64,000 nt of DNA from Caballeronia sp. INDeC2 (lineage in GTDB: Bacteria; Pseudomonadota; Gammaproteobacteria; Burkholderiales; Burkholderiaceae), in contig NZ_JALQDG010000041.1 of assembly GCF_023631325.1 (NCBI RefSeq), forward strand, positions 124,001 through 188,000. The letters run 5' to 3'. Position 1 is the stretch's first letter, and every line of letters starts with the position of its first letter. A program made the position numbers and the translations under genes. Under the pieces are notes generated by a model, which was given only the letters and a program-made list of their open reading frames with translations, was not told the DNA's origin and ran no database searches. Shown in pieces: positions 54,815 to 63,691 of this stretch.

Positions 54815-55891
54815 ATGAAGTTGATATCGCCAGAAAAGGCTGCCAAATCGAATGATGGCGACATCGCGACACGAACGATGCCGAACTGCATTGAAGAGGA
54901 AGAAACGGGCGGCGCGGTCGAAGCGGCGCATGAGCTGCTGACGAGCAGTGTCGGCGATATCCTCCAGGGCCGCGAAGAAACCGAATCGATGGTCGATACC
55001 GTGAGGACGCTGATCGGCGGTATGTCGCCGGATGAAGTGTCCATGCTGCGCGCCCATCTTTTCGATGGTGAAGCCGTGTTGCGGACACCGAGCGGATCGG
55101 CCGATCCCGACGACGAGCTGTCGCCGTCGTGGCGCGAGGGCGGCTATCCGTATCGAAATCTGATGTCGCGGCGCGCGTACGAGAAGCAGAAGTACCGTCT
55201 TCAGGTCGAGCTGCTCAAGTTGCAGGCGTGGGTGCGGGACACCGGCCAGCGTCTCGTGATTCTCTTCGAAGGGCGCGATGCGGCAGGCAAGGGGGGCACC
55301 ATCAAACGCTTCATGGAGCATCTCAATCCACGCGGTGCACGCGTGGTCGCGCTAGAAAAGCCGTCCGAACGCGAGCGGGGTCAATGGTATTTCCAGCGCT
55401 ATGTCGGGCACTTGCCGACGGCGGGCGAGATCGTCCTGTTCGATCGCTCGTGGTACAACCGCGCGGGCGTCGAGCGCGTGATGGGCTTCTGCACGCCGCG
55501 CGAATACGACGAATTCATGCAGCAGGTGCCCGCGTTCGAGCGGCATCTGTCGCAGGGCGGCACGCACGTCATCAAGCTATGGTTTTCGGTGAGCCGCGCA
55601 GAGCAGCGCCGCCGCTTCAAGGAGCGCGAGGTTCATCCGCTCAAGCAGTGGAAGCTGAGTCCGGTCGATCTGGCGTCGCTCGACAAATGGGACGCGTATA
55701 CCGAAGCCAAGGAAGCGATGTTCGCGCACACCGATAGCGCCGACACGCCCTGGACCGTCGTGCGCTCCGATTGCAAGAAACGCGCGCGACTCAACGCAAT
55801 GCGCTACGTACTGCACAGGCTGCCGTACGCGAATCGCGATCTGAAGGCGATCGGCGCGGTCGATCCGTTCATCGTCGGGCGGCCTTTCTAG
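54815..55891 (+). CDS. ppk2: Polyphosphate kinase 2
   Basis: 358 residues. Moves phosphate between polyphosphate and nucleotides. The catalytic domain has Walker A LFEGRDAAGKGGTIKR, the lid arginines of the PSERERGQWYFQRY region, and Walker B VLFDRSWYNRAGVE, followed by the FKERE..PLKQWKLSP block. It is a one-domain PPK2 with an acidic N-terminal extension of about 90 residues. Its stop overlaps the convergent LysR stop by 4 bp (CTAG). Confidence 0.94.
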   Translation: MKLISPEKAAKSNDGDIATRTMPNCIEEEETGGAVEAAHELLTSSVGDILQGREETESMVDTVRTLIGGMSPDEVSMLRAHLFDGEAVLRTPSGSADPDDELSPSWREGGYPYRNLMSRRAYEKQKYRLQVELLKLQAWVRDTGQRLVILFEGRDAAGKGGTIKRFMEHLNPRGARVVALEKPSERERGQWYFQRYVGHLPTAGEIVLFDRSWYNRAGVERVMGFCTPREYDEFMQQVPAFERHLSQGGTHVIKLWFSVSRAEQRRRFKEREVHPLKQWKLSPVDLASLDKWDAYTEAKEAMFAHTDSADTPWTVVRSDCKKRARLNAMRYVLHRLPYANRDLKAIGAVDPFIVGRPF

Positions 55892-56778
55892 CTCGCGTTC
55901 GCGCCGTCCATCAAGGTCTGTGCGAGCAGACGCGCGTGTGGCGTGAGCGCGTCGAAATCGCGGGCGCATAGATGCAGACGGCGCGTCGCCCACGGCTCGG
56001 AGAGCGGCACGATCGCAAGTTCGGGCCGCTCCAGCATGCGCGCCGACGCCTCCGACAAAATCACCAGCCCGATGCCCGCCTCCGCCAGCATCCCGACATT
56101 GTCGATGCTGCGCATGCGAATGCGATAACTGATCTGCCTACCAAGCCGCGACGCGCGTTCGGCCAGATGCAATTCGAGCGCCGCATCCGACAGACCCACG
56201 AATGCCTCGCCGACGATCTCCGCAAACGCCACCGCGCGTTCCCCCGCGATGCGATGCGTGCGGTTCGCCACGACCACCAATTGATCCTGCGCGAGCAGAT
56301 GCGTCTCTAGCTGCCCGAGGTCCGCCGTGTCCGACACGACGCCCAGATCGGCGCGGCTTTCCGCGACCGCGAGCACGATGTCGACGCTCGGGCGCTCGTC
56401 GAGATCGATCGAAAGATCGGGATGCGCGGCGAGAAAATGCGAGAGCCTCGGCGGCAGGAAGGCGGCCAGCGCCGCCGTGTTCGACATCATCCGGATTCGG
56501 CCTTTGAGGCCGGTTGCGAAGGAGCGCAGTTCGCCGCGCATCTGCTCGACCTGACCGAGAATCGCGCGTGCGTGGCGCACGAAGGCATCGCCGGCGGCGG
56601 TCGCCTGCACGCCGCGCCGGTTGCGTTCGAGGAGCGGCGCGCCGAGCGCGGCTTCCATCCCCGCAATGCGCTCGCTCGCCGATGCCAGCGCGAGATGCAT
56701 CGCCTGCGCGCCCGCCGTGATGCTGCCATGCTCGATCACGGTAAGAAAAAGCCGCATGTCGGTCAGATCGAAGCGCAT
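55888..56778 (-). CDS. LysR-family transcriptional regulator
   Basis: 296 residues. N-terminal HTH (MRLFLTVIEHGSITAGAQAM, then HLALASASERIAGMEAALG) and the full effector domain. It is divergent from the TSUP permease gene across only 80 bp, which suggests that it controls that gene. The close spacing of the two starts leaves room for overlapping promoters. Confidence 0.9.
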   Translation of the reverse strand: MRFDLTDMRLFLTVIEHGSITAGAQAMHLALASASERIAGMEAALGAPLLERNRRGVQATAAGDAFVRHARAILGQVEQMRGELRSFATGLKGRIRMMSNTAALAAFLPPRLSHFLAAHPDLSIDLDERPSVDIVLAVAESRADLGVVSDTADLGQLETHLLAQDQLVVVANRTHRIAGERAVAFAEIVGEAFVGLSDAALELHLAERASRLGRQISYRIRMRSIDNVGMLAEAGIGLVILSEASARMLERPELAIVPLSEPWATRRLHLCARDFDALTPHARLLAQTLMDGANAS

Positions 56779-56858
56779 GCCATCCTTCGGTTTAGCCGAA
56801 GCCTCGCATTGGAAATGCCAGATTGTAAGCGGCGCGCGGCGTCGTTAGCATCTGTCGC

Positions 56859-57626
56859 ATGGAACCCTTCATTCTCGTCGTAGGCGCGGGCTTTCTGGCG
56901 GGCGCGATGAACGCGCTCGCAGGCGGCGGTTCGTTCGTGAGCCTGCCCGCGATGATCGCCGCCGGCCTGCCACCGGTTCAGGCGAACGCTTCGAGCACCG
57001 TCGCGCTGTTTCCCGGCGGCGTAGTGAGCGCGTGGGCCTATCGCGACGGGCTCGGACCCGTCGGCTCGGTGCCCATCCGCAACATGCTGATGACGACGCT
57101 CATCGGCGGGTTCGTCGGCGCCGCGCTTTTGCTGTCGACATCGTCGAAGACTTTTTCTTTCGTGCTGCCGTGGCTCCTGCTGTGCGCGAGCTTCACGCTC
57201 GCGTTCGGCCGCAGGCTCGGCGAGGCGTTGCGGCGGCGCTGGCATATCGGCGCGGCGGCGGTGCTGTCGATCCAGTTCCTGCTCGGCGTGTACGGCGGCT
57301 ACTTCGGCGGCGCAGTCGGCATCATGATGATGGCGGTCTGGGGACTGCTCGATTCGCGTGACCTGAAAAGCCTGAACGCGCCGCGCACGCTGCTCGTGAG
57401 CGCGGCCAATTCGGTCGCGGTGCTGACCTTCGCGGCGGCGCAGGCCGTGCGCTGGCCGGAGACGATCGCGATGCTGCTCGCGGCGATCGCGGGCGGTTAC
57501 AGCGGCGCGCAACTCGGCCGGCGCGCGCCGCCGCAGTGGATTCGCGCGGGCACGCTGGTCGTCAGCGCCGGCATCACGATTGCATTCTTCATTAAGAATT
57601 ACGGGCCGATGCTGTCGCATCGATGA
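56859..57626 (+). CDS. TauE/SafE (TSUP) family permease
   Basis: 255 residues with about eight membrane helices. Family features: GFLAGAMNALAGGGSFVSLPA at the N-terminus and the second half repeat GVYGGYFGGAVGIMMMAV. These carriers export sulfite, sulfoacetate or related organosulfur anions; the substrate here is unknown. The LysR gene reads away from it on the other side of a short promoter region. Confidence 0.88.
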   Translation: MEPFILVVGAGFLAGAMNALAGGGSFVSLPAMIAAGLPPVQANASSTVALFPGGVVSAWAYRDGLGPVGSVPIRNMLMTTLIGGFVGAALLLSTSSKTFSFVLPWLLLCASFTLAFGRRLGEALRRRWHIGAAAVLSIQFLLGVYGGYFGGAVGIMMMAVWGLLDSRDLKSLNAPRTLLVSAANSVAVLTFAAAQAVRWPETIAMLLAAIAGGYSGAQLGRRAPPQWIRAGTLVVSAGITIAFFIKNYGPMLSHR

Positions 57627-57659
57627 TGCGCGAGCACGTCGACGTTCTGGGAGACCTTC

Positions 57660-57920
57660 ATGATTCCCGCCTTGCTCGAAACCATCGGTGCACTTTCGCT
57701 GCTCGTGAGCGTCGCGGCGAAGATCGCGTTGCTGCGCGGGATGTGCGACGAAAACGTGCTCGATATGCCGAAAGCCGCGCCGATCGGACATGTTCAGGCC
57801 GCGTGTTGCCGATGCAGGGTGCGACGAGAGGCACGCCGCGAACGCCTGCCGCTCAATGCGCGTTGCGTTCGAGCGGCGGCAGGCCGAGCGGCTTTCTCGC
57901 GGCTTCGTAGGCCCGGATGA
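57660..57920 (+). CDS. Possible truncated small membrane protein
   Basis: The first 50 codons (MIPALLETIGALSLLVSVAA, then KIALLRGMCDENVLDMP) look like real protein: a hydrophobic helix, a ribosome site (GGGAGA) and normal codons. After about 57800 the frame becomes Arg/Cys-rich and overlaps the gene on the other strand, so the natural C-terminus seems to be gone. Probably a remnant; I do not recognise the family. Confidence 0.3.
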   Translation: MIPALLETIGALSLLVSVAAKIALLRGMCDENVLDMPKAAPIGHVQAACCRCRVRREARRERLPLNARCVRAAAGRAAFSRLRRPG

Positions 57921-58284
57921 AGCGCGGGTCGTCGTCGAGCTCGCGCGCCATCCACTTCGACAGATCCGCGCCGCAGCCGGGATCGGCGATGTCGCGAAAG
58001 CATGGCGAATTCGCGGGCATCATCGTCGCGGCCCAGTAAAAGCCGAAGAGCGCCTGCTTTTCGGCGGGCTCCATGACGATTACTTGCGGGTCGGTTCCGG
58101 AGAACCAGTGATCGAGCCTCGCGGCGAGGGACGCTTCGGTTTCATGGCTATCGTAGGAAAAGACATAACCGCCGCCCGCCTGCGCAGTATGGAAGTCGTT
58201 CAACACGACCTCCGTGACGAAGCGCGCCGCTTTTTGATTGGCCGCGAACGATTGCGCGTGCGCATCGCAAGTCAGAAACCACAT
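57853..58284 (-). CDS. Exported protein of unknown function
   Basis: 143 residues from ATG 58284. The N-terminus (MWFLTCDAHAQS) resembles the end of a signal peptide, so the true start may be an alternative codon upstream (TTG near 58296, after AAAGG). The body has FVTEVVLNDFHTAQAGGGYVF, then WFSGTDPQVIVMEPAEKQAL, and two Cys (CFRDIADPGCGADL) that could form a disulfide. No known domain recognised. Codon use is normal for the region. Confidence 0.6.
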   Translation of the reverse strand: MWFLTCDAHAQSFAANQKAARFVTEVVLNDFHTAQAGGGYVFSYDSHETEASLAARLDHWFSGTDPQVIVMEPAEKQALFGFYWAATMMPANSPCFRDIADPGCGADLSKWMARELDDDPRFIRAYEAARKPLGLPPLERNAH

Positions 58285-58488
58285 GGAGACGAGCAATGCC
58301 TTTGTTTTATGCCGAACGAGGGTACGGCATTTTTTCCGATTGCTTGTCGTGTTCACACGAATCAGTGGAAATAATTTCGCGGTGCCGCGAATGTGTAGAG
58401 CTGATAAAGCAGCAATTCTACTGATTTTATTAATATATAGCGCTCGCCCCGATCGATCATGCTCAGCCGTTTCGACGCGCACCAATGC

Positions 58489-58512
58489 AAAACGGCCCGG
58501 ATGGGCCGTTTT
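58489..58512 (-). terminator. Strong Rho-independent terminator of the cold-shock gene
   Basis: A perfect 10-bp stem (AAAACGGCCC / GGGCCGTTTT) with a 4-base loop lies 26 bp after the csp stop. The A/T ends of the stem give the U-run in either direction, so it may also stop plus-strand readthrough. Confidence 0.88.
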
Positions 58513-58538
58513 GTGCCTGAGGCGGACAGCGCTGAAAC

Positions 58539-58742
58539 TTACAGCGGCTGAATCGTCGAAGCTTGCTTGCCCTTCGGGCCTTGCTTGACTTCGAAGCTCA
58601 CCTTCTGGTTCTCCTGGAGCGACTTGAAACCCTTGGACTGGATTTCGGAGAAATGTGCAAACAGGTCTTCACCGCCGTCGTCCGGCGTAATGAAACCAAA
58701 ACCCTTCGCATCGTTGAACCACTTCACGGTACCTGTTGCCAT
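58539..58742 (-). CDS. cspA: Cold-shock protein (CspA family)
   Basis: 67 residues, a single cold-shock domain. RNP1 (KGFGFI) and RNP2 (DLFAHFSEI) are intact, and the start is the standard MATGTVKWFND. It binds single-stranded RNA/DNA as an RNA chaperone. It is followed by a strong terminator. The 246-bp gap upstream leaves room for the long leader typical of csp mRNAs, although I could not define its ends. Confidence 0.96.
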   Translation of the reverse strand: MATGTVKWFNDAKGFGFITPDDGGEDLFAHFSEIQSKGFKSLQENQKVSFEVKQGPKGKQASTIQPL

Positions 58743-58988
58743 TTTTCCAAACCCTATGAGACGAATTAAACGTTGATGATGCGCCCGAATTGCGAGCGAC
58801 ACAGAGTTTTACCATGCCAGAATGCGGAGTTCAAATAAGCGTTTCTGCTAAGAGACACGACATAAGCGCGTCATACTTCGCGCCGCTCGTGCCGTAACCG
58901 TGGGAATATTTTTGTTCGGACATTATTCGCTCGCCCGCTCTATTATCCTCGGCATTCAGTTCAGGCAGACGACAAGAGGCAGACTCAT

Positions 58989-59777
58989 ATGGCTCACACG
59001 CTCTCCCATGCCGCGCAACGCGTCGCGTCCGTTTCCGCCCGCCTCGATGTGCCCGAGATTGCCGAGGCGCGCCGTCAGCTTGCCGCGTGCTTTCGGCTCG
59101 CGGCGCTGCACGGCTTCGAAGAAGGTGTCTGCAATCACTTTTCGGCGATGGTGCCGGGCCACGACGATCTGTTCTTCGTGAACCCCTATGGTTATGGGTT
59201 CGGCGAGATCACGGCGTCGTGTCTCTTGATCTGCGATTTCGACGGGCATGTCATCGACGGCGAAGGCGAGCCCGAAGCGACGGCATTCTTTATTCACGCG
59301 CGCGTGCACAAGCTGATGCCGCGCGTGAAGGCCGCTTTTCATACTCATATGCCGAATGCGACCGCGCTATGCCTGCTCGACGGTCCGCCGCTGCTGTGGC
59401 TGGGGCAAACGTCGCTGAAGTTCTATGGCCGCACGGCTGTCGACGAGCACTACAACGGTCTCGCGCTCGACGATGCCGAAGGCGATCGCATCGCCGGTGC
59501 GATGGGCGACGCGGATATCCTCTTCCTCAAGAATCATGGCGTGATGGTTGCAGGCGCAACTATCGCCGAGGCGTGGGACGATCTTTACTATCTGGAACGC
59601 GCGGCCGAAGTGCAATTGCGCGCGATGAGCGCGAATCGTCCGCTCAAGCCGGTGCCGCACGACATCGCGCAGCGCACGTATGAACAGATGCGCGCGGGCG
59701 ATGCCGAGAGCGCGCGGGCGCATCTCGCGAGCGGCATGCGGCAGTTGCGCGCGCGAGGCATCGATTTCGAGTCGTGA
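58989..59777 (+). CDS. Class II aldolase/adducin-family protein
   Basis: 262 residues. Zn-binding histidines are in AFHTHMPNA and FLKNHGVMVAG, and the substrate-loop region is EGVCNHFSAMVPG. Members cleave or epimerise phosphosugars (L-fuculose, L-ribulose, rhamnulose phosphates), though several are of unknown function. It converges end to end with the sugar ABC transporter, with no gap between the stops (59777/59778), and is the only metabolic enzyme in this locus, which hints that they share a substrate. Confidence 0.9.
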   Translation: MAHTLSHAAQRVASVSARLDVPEIAEARRQLAACFRLAALHGFEEGVCNHFSAMVPGHDDLFFVNPYGYGFGEITASCLLICDFDGHVIDGEGEPEATAFFIHARVHKLMPRVKAAFHTHMPNATALCLLDGPPLLWLGQTSLKFYGRTAVDEHYNGLALDDAEGDRIAGAMGDADILFLKNHGVMVAGATIAEAWDDLYYLERAAEVQLRAMSANRPLKPVPHDIAQRTYEQMRAGDAESARAHLASGMRQLRARGIDFES

Positions 59778-61052
59778 CTACTTTCGCGCTCCGAAGCGCC
59801 TGAACCATCCGCGCTTGCCCATGTTCGTCTGCTGCAGGAACACGGCAATGACGATGATCAAACCCTTAAGCACGAGCTGCGTATTGCTGTCGATATCGTT
59901 GAGCAGCAGGATATTGCTCAGAAAGCCGAAGATCAGCACGCCGGCGACCGTGCCCGACACGCGCCCGACGCCGCCCGAAAGACTCGTGCCGCCGATCACC
60001 ACGGCGGCGATCGCATCGAGCTCCCAGCCCATGCCGGCATCCGCCTTGCCCTGGCGATACTGCGCCGCATAAAGCACGCCGACGAGCGCCGACAACAGTC
60101 CCGAGATTGCATACGCCGCCATCTTGTGACGCGCGACGTCGAGCCCCGACACGACCGCGCATTTCTCGTTGCCGCCGATCGCATAGAGGTACTTGCCGAA
60201 CACGGTGCGATTCAACACGAAGCCGACGACCACGGCGATCGCGAGAAAGAAGAGGGCGGGCACGGGCACCACGTTGAAAAGCAGCGCGCGCAACGCTTCG
60301 ATATCGGACGTCGCATTGGTGCCGCTATAGATCGAATAGACGGCCGTATCCTGGCCCGCGATGAGACGTGCTGCGCCGAGTACGCCGACCATTGCGGCGA
60401 GCGTCACAATGAAGGGCTGCATGCGGCCGCGCGTGATGATCCAGCCGTTGAGCGCGCCGAGCGTGAATCCCGCGAGCGGCACGATCCACATCACGGCGAG
60501 CAAGGGCATGCGATGCGCGCCGTGCAGCGCGATATACGCGCATGCCGAGGCCGCGACGAACAACGCAACGACCGCCTGTATCGCAAGCGATGAACGGTCG
60601 GCTACGCGCCAGGTCTGCGTATCGCGTGCGCGCATGATGCCGCGCACGACGCCGAGCGCGGCGAACACGATCGCGAACACGGCGATCGCATCGAGCGCGA
60701 TCGATGCGTACGTCGCGCGATTCCAGCCGTCGGTGGTGAGCAGCATCGCGGTGAGCACGCTGCCAAGACCCATGATCGCGCCGACCGAGAGATCGATGCC
60801 GGCCGTGATGATCACGAGCGTCATGCCGATGGAAATCACGCCGACGTTCGCCACTTGACGGAACACGTCGGAGATATTCGCGCTCGACAGAAAGATGTTG
60901 CCGCCGTCGGCCGCGTGCGGCGAACTCAGCGCGCCCACGACGAGCAGCACGATGAGCCCCAGGTAATACTTCAAATTCGTGAGGAAGGTGCTCAAATGCC
61001 GCTGGCGGGCGTTGGCCGCGGCCTCGGCGAGATGGTCCTGCGCTTGCAGCAT
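59778..61052 (-). CDS. Sugar ABC transporter permease (RbsC/XylH type)
   Basis: 424 residues. Starts at 61052 with GGAG 9 bases upstream. The family core is clear: VISIGMTLVIITAGIDLSVGA, TRGRMQPFIVTLAAM, GKYLYAIGGNEKCAVVSGLDV, and the EAA-like loop GGTSLSGGVGRVSGT. It is about 100 residues longer than RbsC because of an additional hydrophobic stretch (about 115-190), closer to XylH in size. Inner-membrane half-channel, presumably a dimer. It is the last gene of the operon. Confidence 0.93.
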   Translation of the reverse strand: MLQAQDHLAEAAANARQRHLSTFLTNLKYYLGLIVLLVVGALSSPHAADGGNIFLSSANISDVFRQVANVGVISIGMTLVIITAGIDLSVGAIMGLGSVLTAMLLTTDGWNRATYASIALDAIAVFAIVFAALGVVRGIMRARDTQTWRVADRSSLAIQAVVALFVAASACAYIALHGAHRMPLLAVMWIVPLAGFTLGALNGWIITRGRMQPFIVTLAAMVGVLGAARLIAGQDTAVYSIYSGTNATSDIEALRALLFNVVPVPALFFLAIAVVVGFVLNRTVFGKYLYAIGGNEKCAVVSGLDVARHKMAAYAISGLLSALVGVLYAAQYRQGKADAGMGWELDAIAAVVIGGTSLSGGVGRVSGTVAGVLIFGFLSNILLLNDIDSNTQLVLKGLIIVIAVFLQQTNMGKRGWFRRFGARK

Positions 61053-61075
61053 GGTGTGAGTCTCCGGTTCTTTTT

Positions 61076-62593
61076 TCAGGGCGAGGCCATCTTGATGAGC
61101 ACATCCCCCGAGAATCGTTCGCGCGTCAGCACGCCGCGCGCGTGTCCCTCGCACATCACGAGAATGCGATCGGCAAGCAGCATCAGCTCGTCGATCTCCG
61201 AACTCGCGACGATCACCGTCACGCCATCGCGCGCGGCTGCAAGTATCTGCCGATAGATCTCCGCCTTCGCGGCGACATCAACGCCGCGCGTGGGTTCATC
61301 GAGCAGAAGAATGCGCGGCTTCGTCATCAGCCATTTGCCGATGATGAGCTTCTGCTGATTGCCGCCCGACAACGTGCTCGCATCCTGCCCGAGACTGCGA
61401 TGCTTGACGTTCGATGCGCGCGCCTGCGACTCGGCCCACGCATGCAAGCGCGAGCGCCGATAGAACGGAAACCCCGGTGCACGCGAGAGCGACGGCAAGA
61501 GCAGATTCGCTTCTAGCGATTGATCGAGCACGAGCCCGTCTTTCTTGCGGTCTTCGGTGACGAACGCGAGACCGGCGGCGGCCGCGCGATCCGGCGAATC
61601 GATCGTGCGCGCTTGATGCGCCACACGTATCTCGCCTTCGCGCCGGTACGGTGAAATACCGAAGATCGCCTCCAGTATTTCCGTCTTGCCCGCGCCGAGC
61701 AGTCCCGAGATACCGAACACTTCGCCGTGCTGCACCGAGAACGAGACATCGGACACGAGCGCGCGCGCCGGTCCCGATAACGTGAGCTTGCGCACGTCCA
61801 CCGCGAGCGGGCGCGCTCGCGGTGCTTCGGCTTCGGTGCGTTCGGGCGGCGCGAAGTCCTTGCCGATCATCATCGAGACGAGCGCCTCCGACGATTCCAC
61901 CTGCCGCATCTGCAAGGTCGCGATGCGTCTTCCATCGCGCAGCACGGTGACGCGATCGGCGACCGCGAAGACTTCGCCCAGACGATGACTGATGAGCACG
62001 ATGCCGATGCCCTGCGCGCGCAATTCCTTCGTGAGGGCGAGCAGCGCGTGCGTTTCGGTGTCGGACAGCGCGGATGTAGGCTCGTCCATGATGAGCACGC
62101 GCGCTTCGGCGAGCAATGCCTTGGCGATCTCGACGAGCTGCTTCTCGCCGACACGCAGCGTGCCGACGAGCGTCTCGGGCGGCAAGCGAAAGCCCAGTTG
62201 CGCAAGCACTTTCGCGGCGGCGGCGCGCATCGCGCGTCGATCGGGAAAGCCCATGCGCGTGCGCAGTTCCTTGCCGAGAAAGATGTTATCGACGGCGGAG
62301 AGCGTGTCGACGAGATTGAGCTCCTGATGAATGATCGCGATGCCCGCGCGCGTCGCGTCGTTCACGTTCGTCATGCGCGTTGGTTCGCCGCGCACGCGGA
62401 TGCTGCCCGAATCGGGCGCATAGAGGCCGCCCAGAATCTTCATCAGGCTCGACTTGCCCGCGCCGTTCTCGCCGACGAGCGCATGCACCTCGCCCGCGGC
62501 GACATCGAAATCGACGTCCGACAGCGCGGCGCTGCCGTTGAACGAGATCGACAGACCCGCGGCTTCGACGAGCGGCGCGGTGACGGTTGCCAT
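61076..62593 (-). CDS. Sugar ABC transporter ATP-binding protein (two NBDs)
   Basis: 505 residues, two ATPase domains. NBD1 has Walker A GENGAGKSS and Walker B VLIMDEPTSAL; NBD2 has GLLGAGKTE, signature LSGGNQQK and Walker B ILLLDEPTRGVD. This is the RbsA/XylG/MglA type used by CUT2 sugar importers. The start 62593 has GGAG 8 bases upstream. Spacing to the permease is 23 bp and to the binding protein 17 bp. Confidence 0.95.
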   Translation of the reverse strand: MATVTAPLVEAAGLSISFNGSAALSDVDFDVAAGEVHALVGENGAGKSSLMKILGGLYAPDSGSIRVRGEPTRMTNVNDATRAGIAIIHQELNLVDTLSAVDNIFLGKELRTRMGFPDRRAMRAAAAKVLAQLGFRLPPETLVGTLRVGEKQLVEIAKALLAEARVLIMDEPTSALSDTETHALLALTKELRAQGIGIVLISHRLGEVFAVADRVTVLRDGRRIATLQMRQVESSEALVSMMIGKDFAPPERTEAEAPRARPLAVDVRKLTLSGPARALVSDVSFSVQHGEVFGISGLLGAGKTEILEAIFGISPYRREGEIRVAHQARTIDSPDRAAAAGLAFVTEDRKKDGLVLDQSLEANLLLPSLSRAPGFPFYRRSRLHAWAESQARASNVKHRSLGQDASTLSGGNQQKLIIGKWLMTKPRILLLDEPTRGVDVAAKAEIYRQILAAARDGVTVIVASSEIDELMLLADRILVMCEGHARGVLTRERFSGDVLIKMASP

Positions 62594-62610
62594 CGCGTGT
62601 CTCCGTTTCG

Positions 62611-63585
62611 CTAGTGGCTCGCGATGTACTGCTTCGCGTTGTCGGCGAAGATGCCTTGCGTCGGCAGCGTGACCTTCTTCGGCACCTTGTCGCCGTGCAA
62701 CACCTTGAGCGACTGGCGGATGCCTTCCGCGCCCGGCGTCGGATACATGAACGTGCCCGCGAGCAGGCCTTGCTCGACCCACGTCGCGCCTTCTTGCGGC
62801 AAGCCGTCGATGCCCACGAACTTGATGCTCTTCTCGCGGCCCGCATCCTTCGCGGCGAGATACGCGCCGTAGGCCATCGGATCGTTGTGCGCATAGACCA
62901 CGTCGATCTTCGGCTGCACGCGCAGCACGGTCTTCATGTAGTCGTAAGCCTTGTCCTGCTTCCAGTCGCAATCCACACGCTCGCCGATGCGCTTGATGCC
63001 TTTCTCCTTGCCGATGGCCTTGTCCGCGCCGTCGTGACGATCGTGCGCAGGCTGCGCGCCGAACCCGCCCCATATCTCGACCAGATTGCCTTGCGCCTTG
63101 CCCGACCCGCCCGTCAGCTTGACGATGAAGTTGCCCGCTTCCTCGCCGATCTGCACGTTGTCGCCGCCGATGAACTGCGTGAACTGATCGCCATTGACCT
63201 CACGATCCAGCACGAACACGGGAATGCCTGCTTTAAAGGCCTTTTCTACGACACCCGTAAGTCCCGCCGACTCCTTGGGCGAGATGAAGATCGCGTCCAT
63301 CTTCTGCGTGATGAAGTTCTCCATGTCGGCGTTTTGCTTGTCGGTGCGGTCTCCTGCATCGGCGATGATCAACTCGAGCTCGGGATGCTTCGCGGCCTCG
63401 GCCTTCATGTCCTTGTTGAACTGCACGCGCCACGGCTCGACCGTCGTGACCTGCGAGAACCCGAAGCGATATTTCTTCTGCTGCGCGAACGCCGGTTGCG
63501 CGATGAGCGCCGAGAACGTGCCGACCGCGCCGGCGAGCGGTGCGGCGATGAGACTCGCGGTGATGATGCGTCGTTTGCTGTCCAT
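62611..63585 (-). CDS. Periplasmic sugar-binding protein of the ABC transporter
   Basis: 324 residues. A long signal peptide (about 1-34, ending AFA) and the Peripla_BP_4 pattern (YRFGFSQVTTVEPWR, DAIFISPKESAGL, PVFVLDREVNGDQFT, VYAHNDPMAYGAYLAAKD, VGIDGLP) place it with ribose/galactose-type binding proteins. It is the first gene of the operon. The exact sugar cannot be told from sequence alone. Confidence 0.94.
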   Translation of the reverse strand: MDSKRRIITASLIAAPLAGAVGTFSALIAQPAFAQQKKYRFGFSQVTTVEPWRVQFNKDMKAEAAKHPELELIIADAGDRTDKQNADMENFITQKMDAIFISPKESAGLTGVVEKAFKAGIPVFVLDREVNGDQFTQFIGGDNVQIGEEAGNFIVKLTGGSGKAQGNLVEIWGGFGAQPAHDRHDGADKAIGKEKGIKRIGERVDCDWKQDKAYDYMKTVLRVQPKIDVVYAHNDPMAYGAYLAAKDAGREKSIKFVGIDGLPQEGATWVEQGLLAGTFMYPTPGAEGIRQSLKVLHGDKVPKKVTLPTQGIFADNAKQYIASH

Positions 63586-63670
63586 TGCGTCTCTCCTGTT
63601 TTGGTTGCCAGCTTCGGGTCTGTTTGTGAGGGGTTGTTGATGCTCTCGCTGGTTCTGGTCTTCGATAAAA

Positions 63671-63684
63671 ATAAAACGTTAAAG
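63671..63684. promoter_or_regulatory. Possible LacI-type operator
   Basis: An AT-rich site with a central AACGTT (TAAAACGTTAAA) lies in the 106-bp gap between the LacI regulator and the binding-protein gene. LacI/GalR operators often have such a central CG in an AT-rich dyad, but the symmetry beyond six bases is poor. Confidence 0.3.
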
Positions 63685-63691
63685 CGCGCCT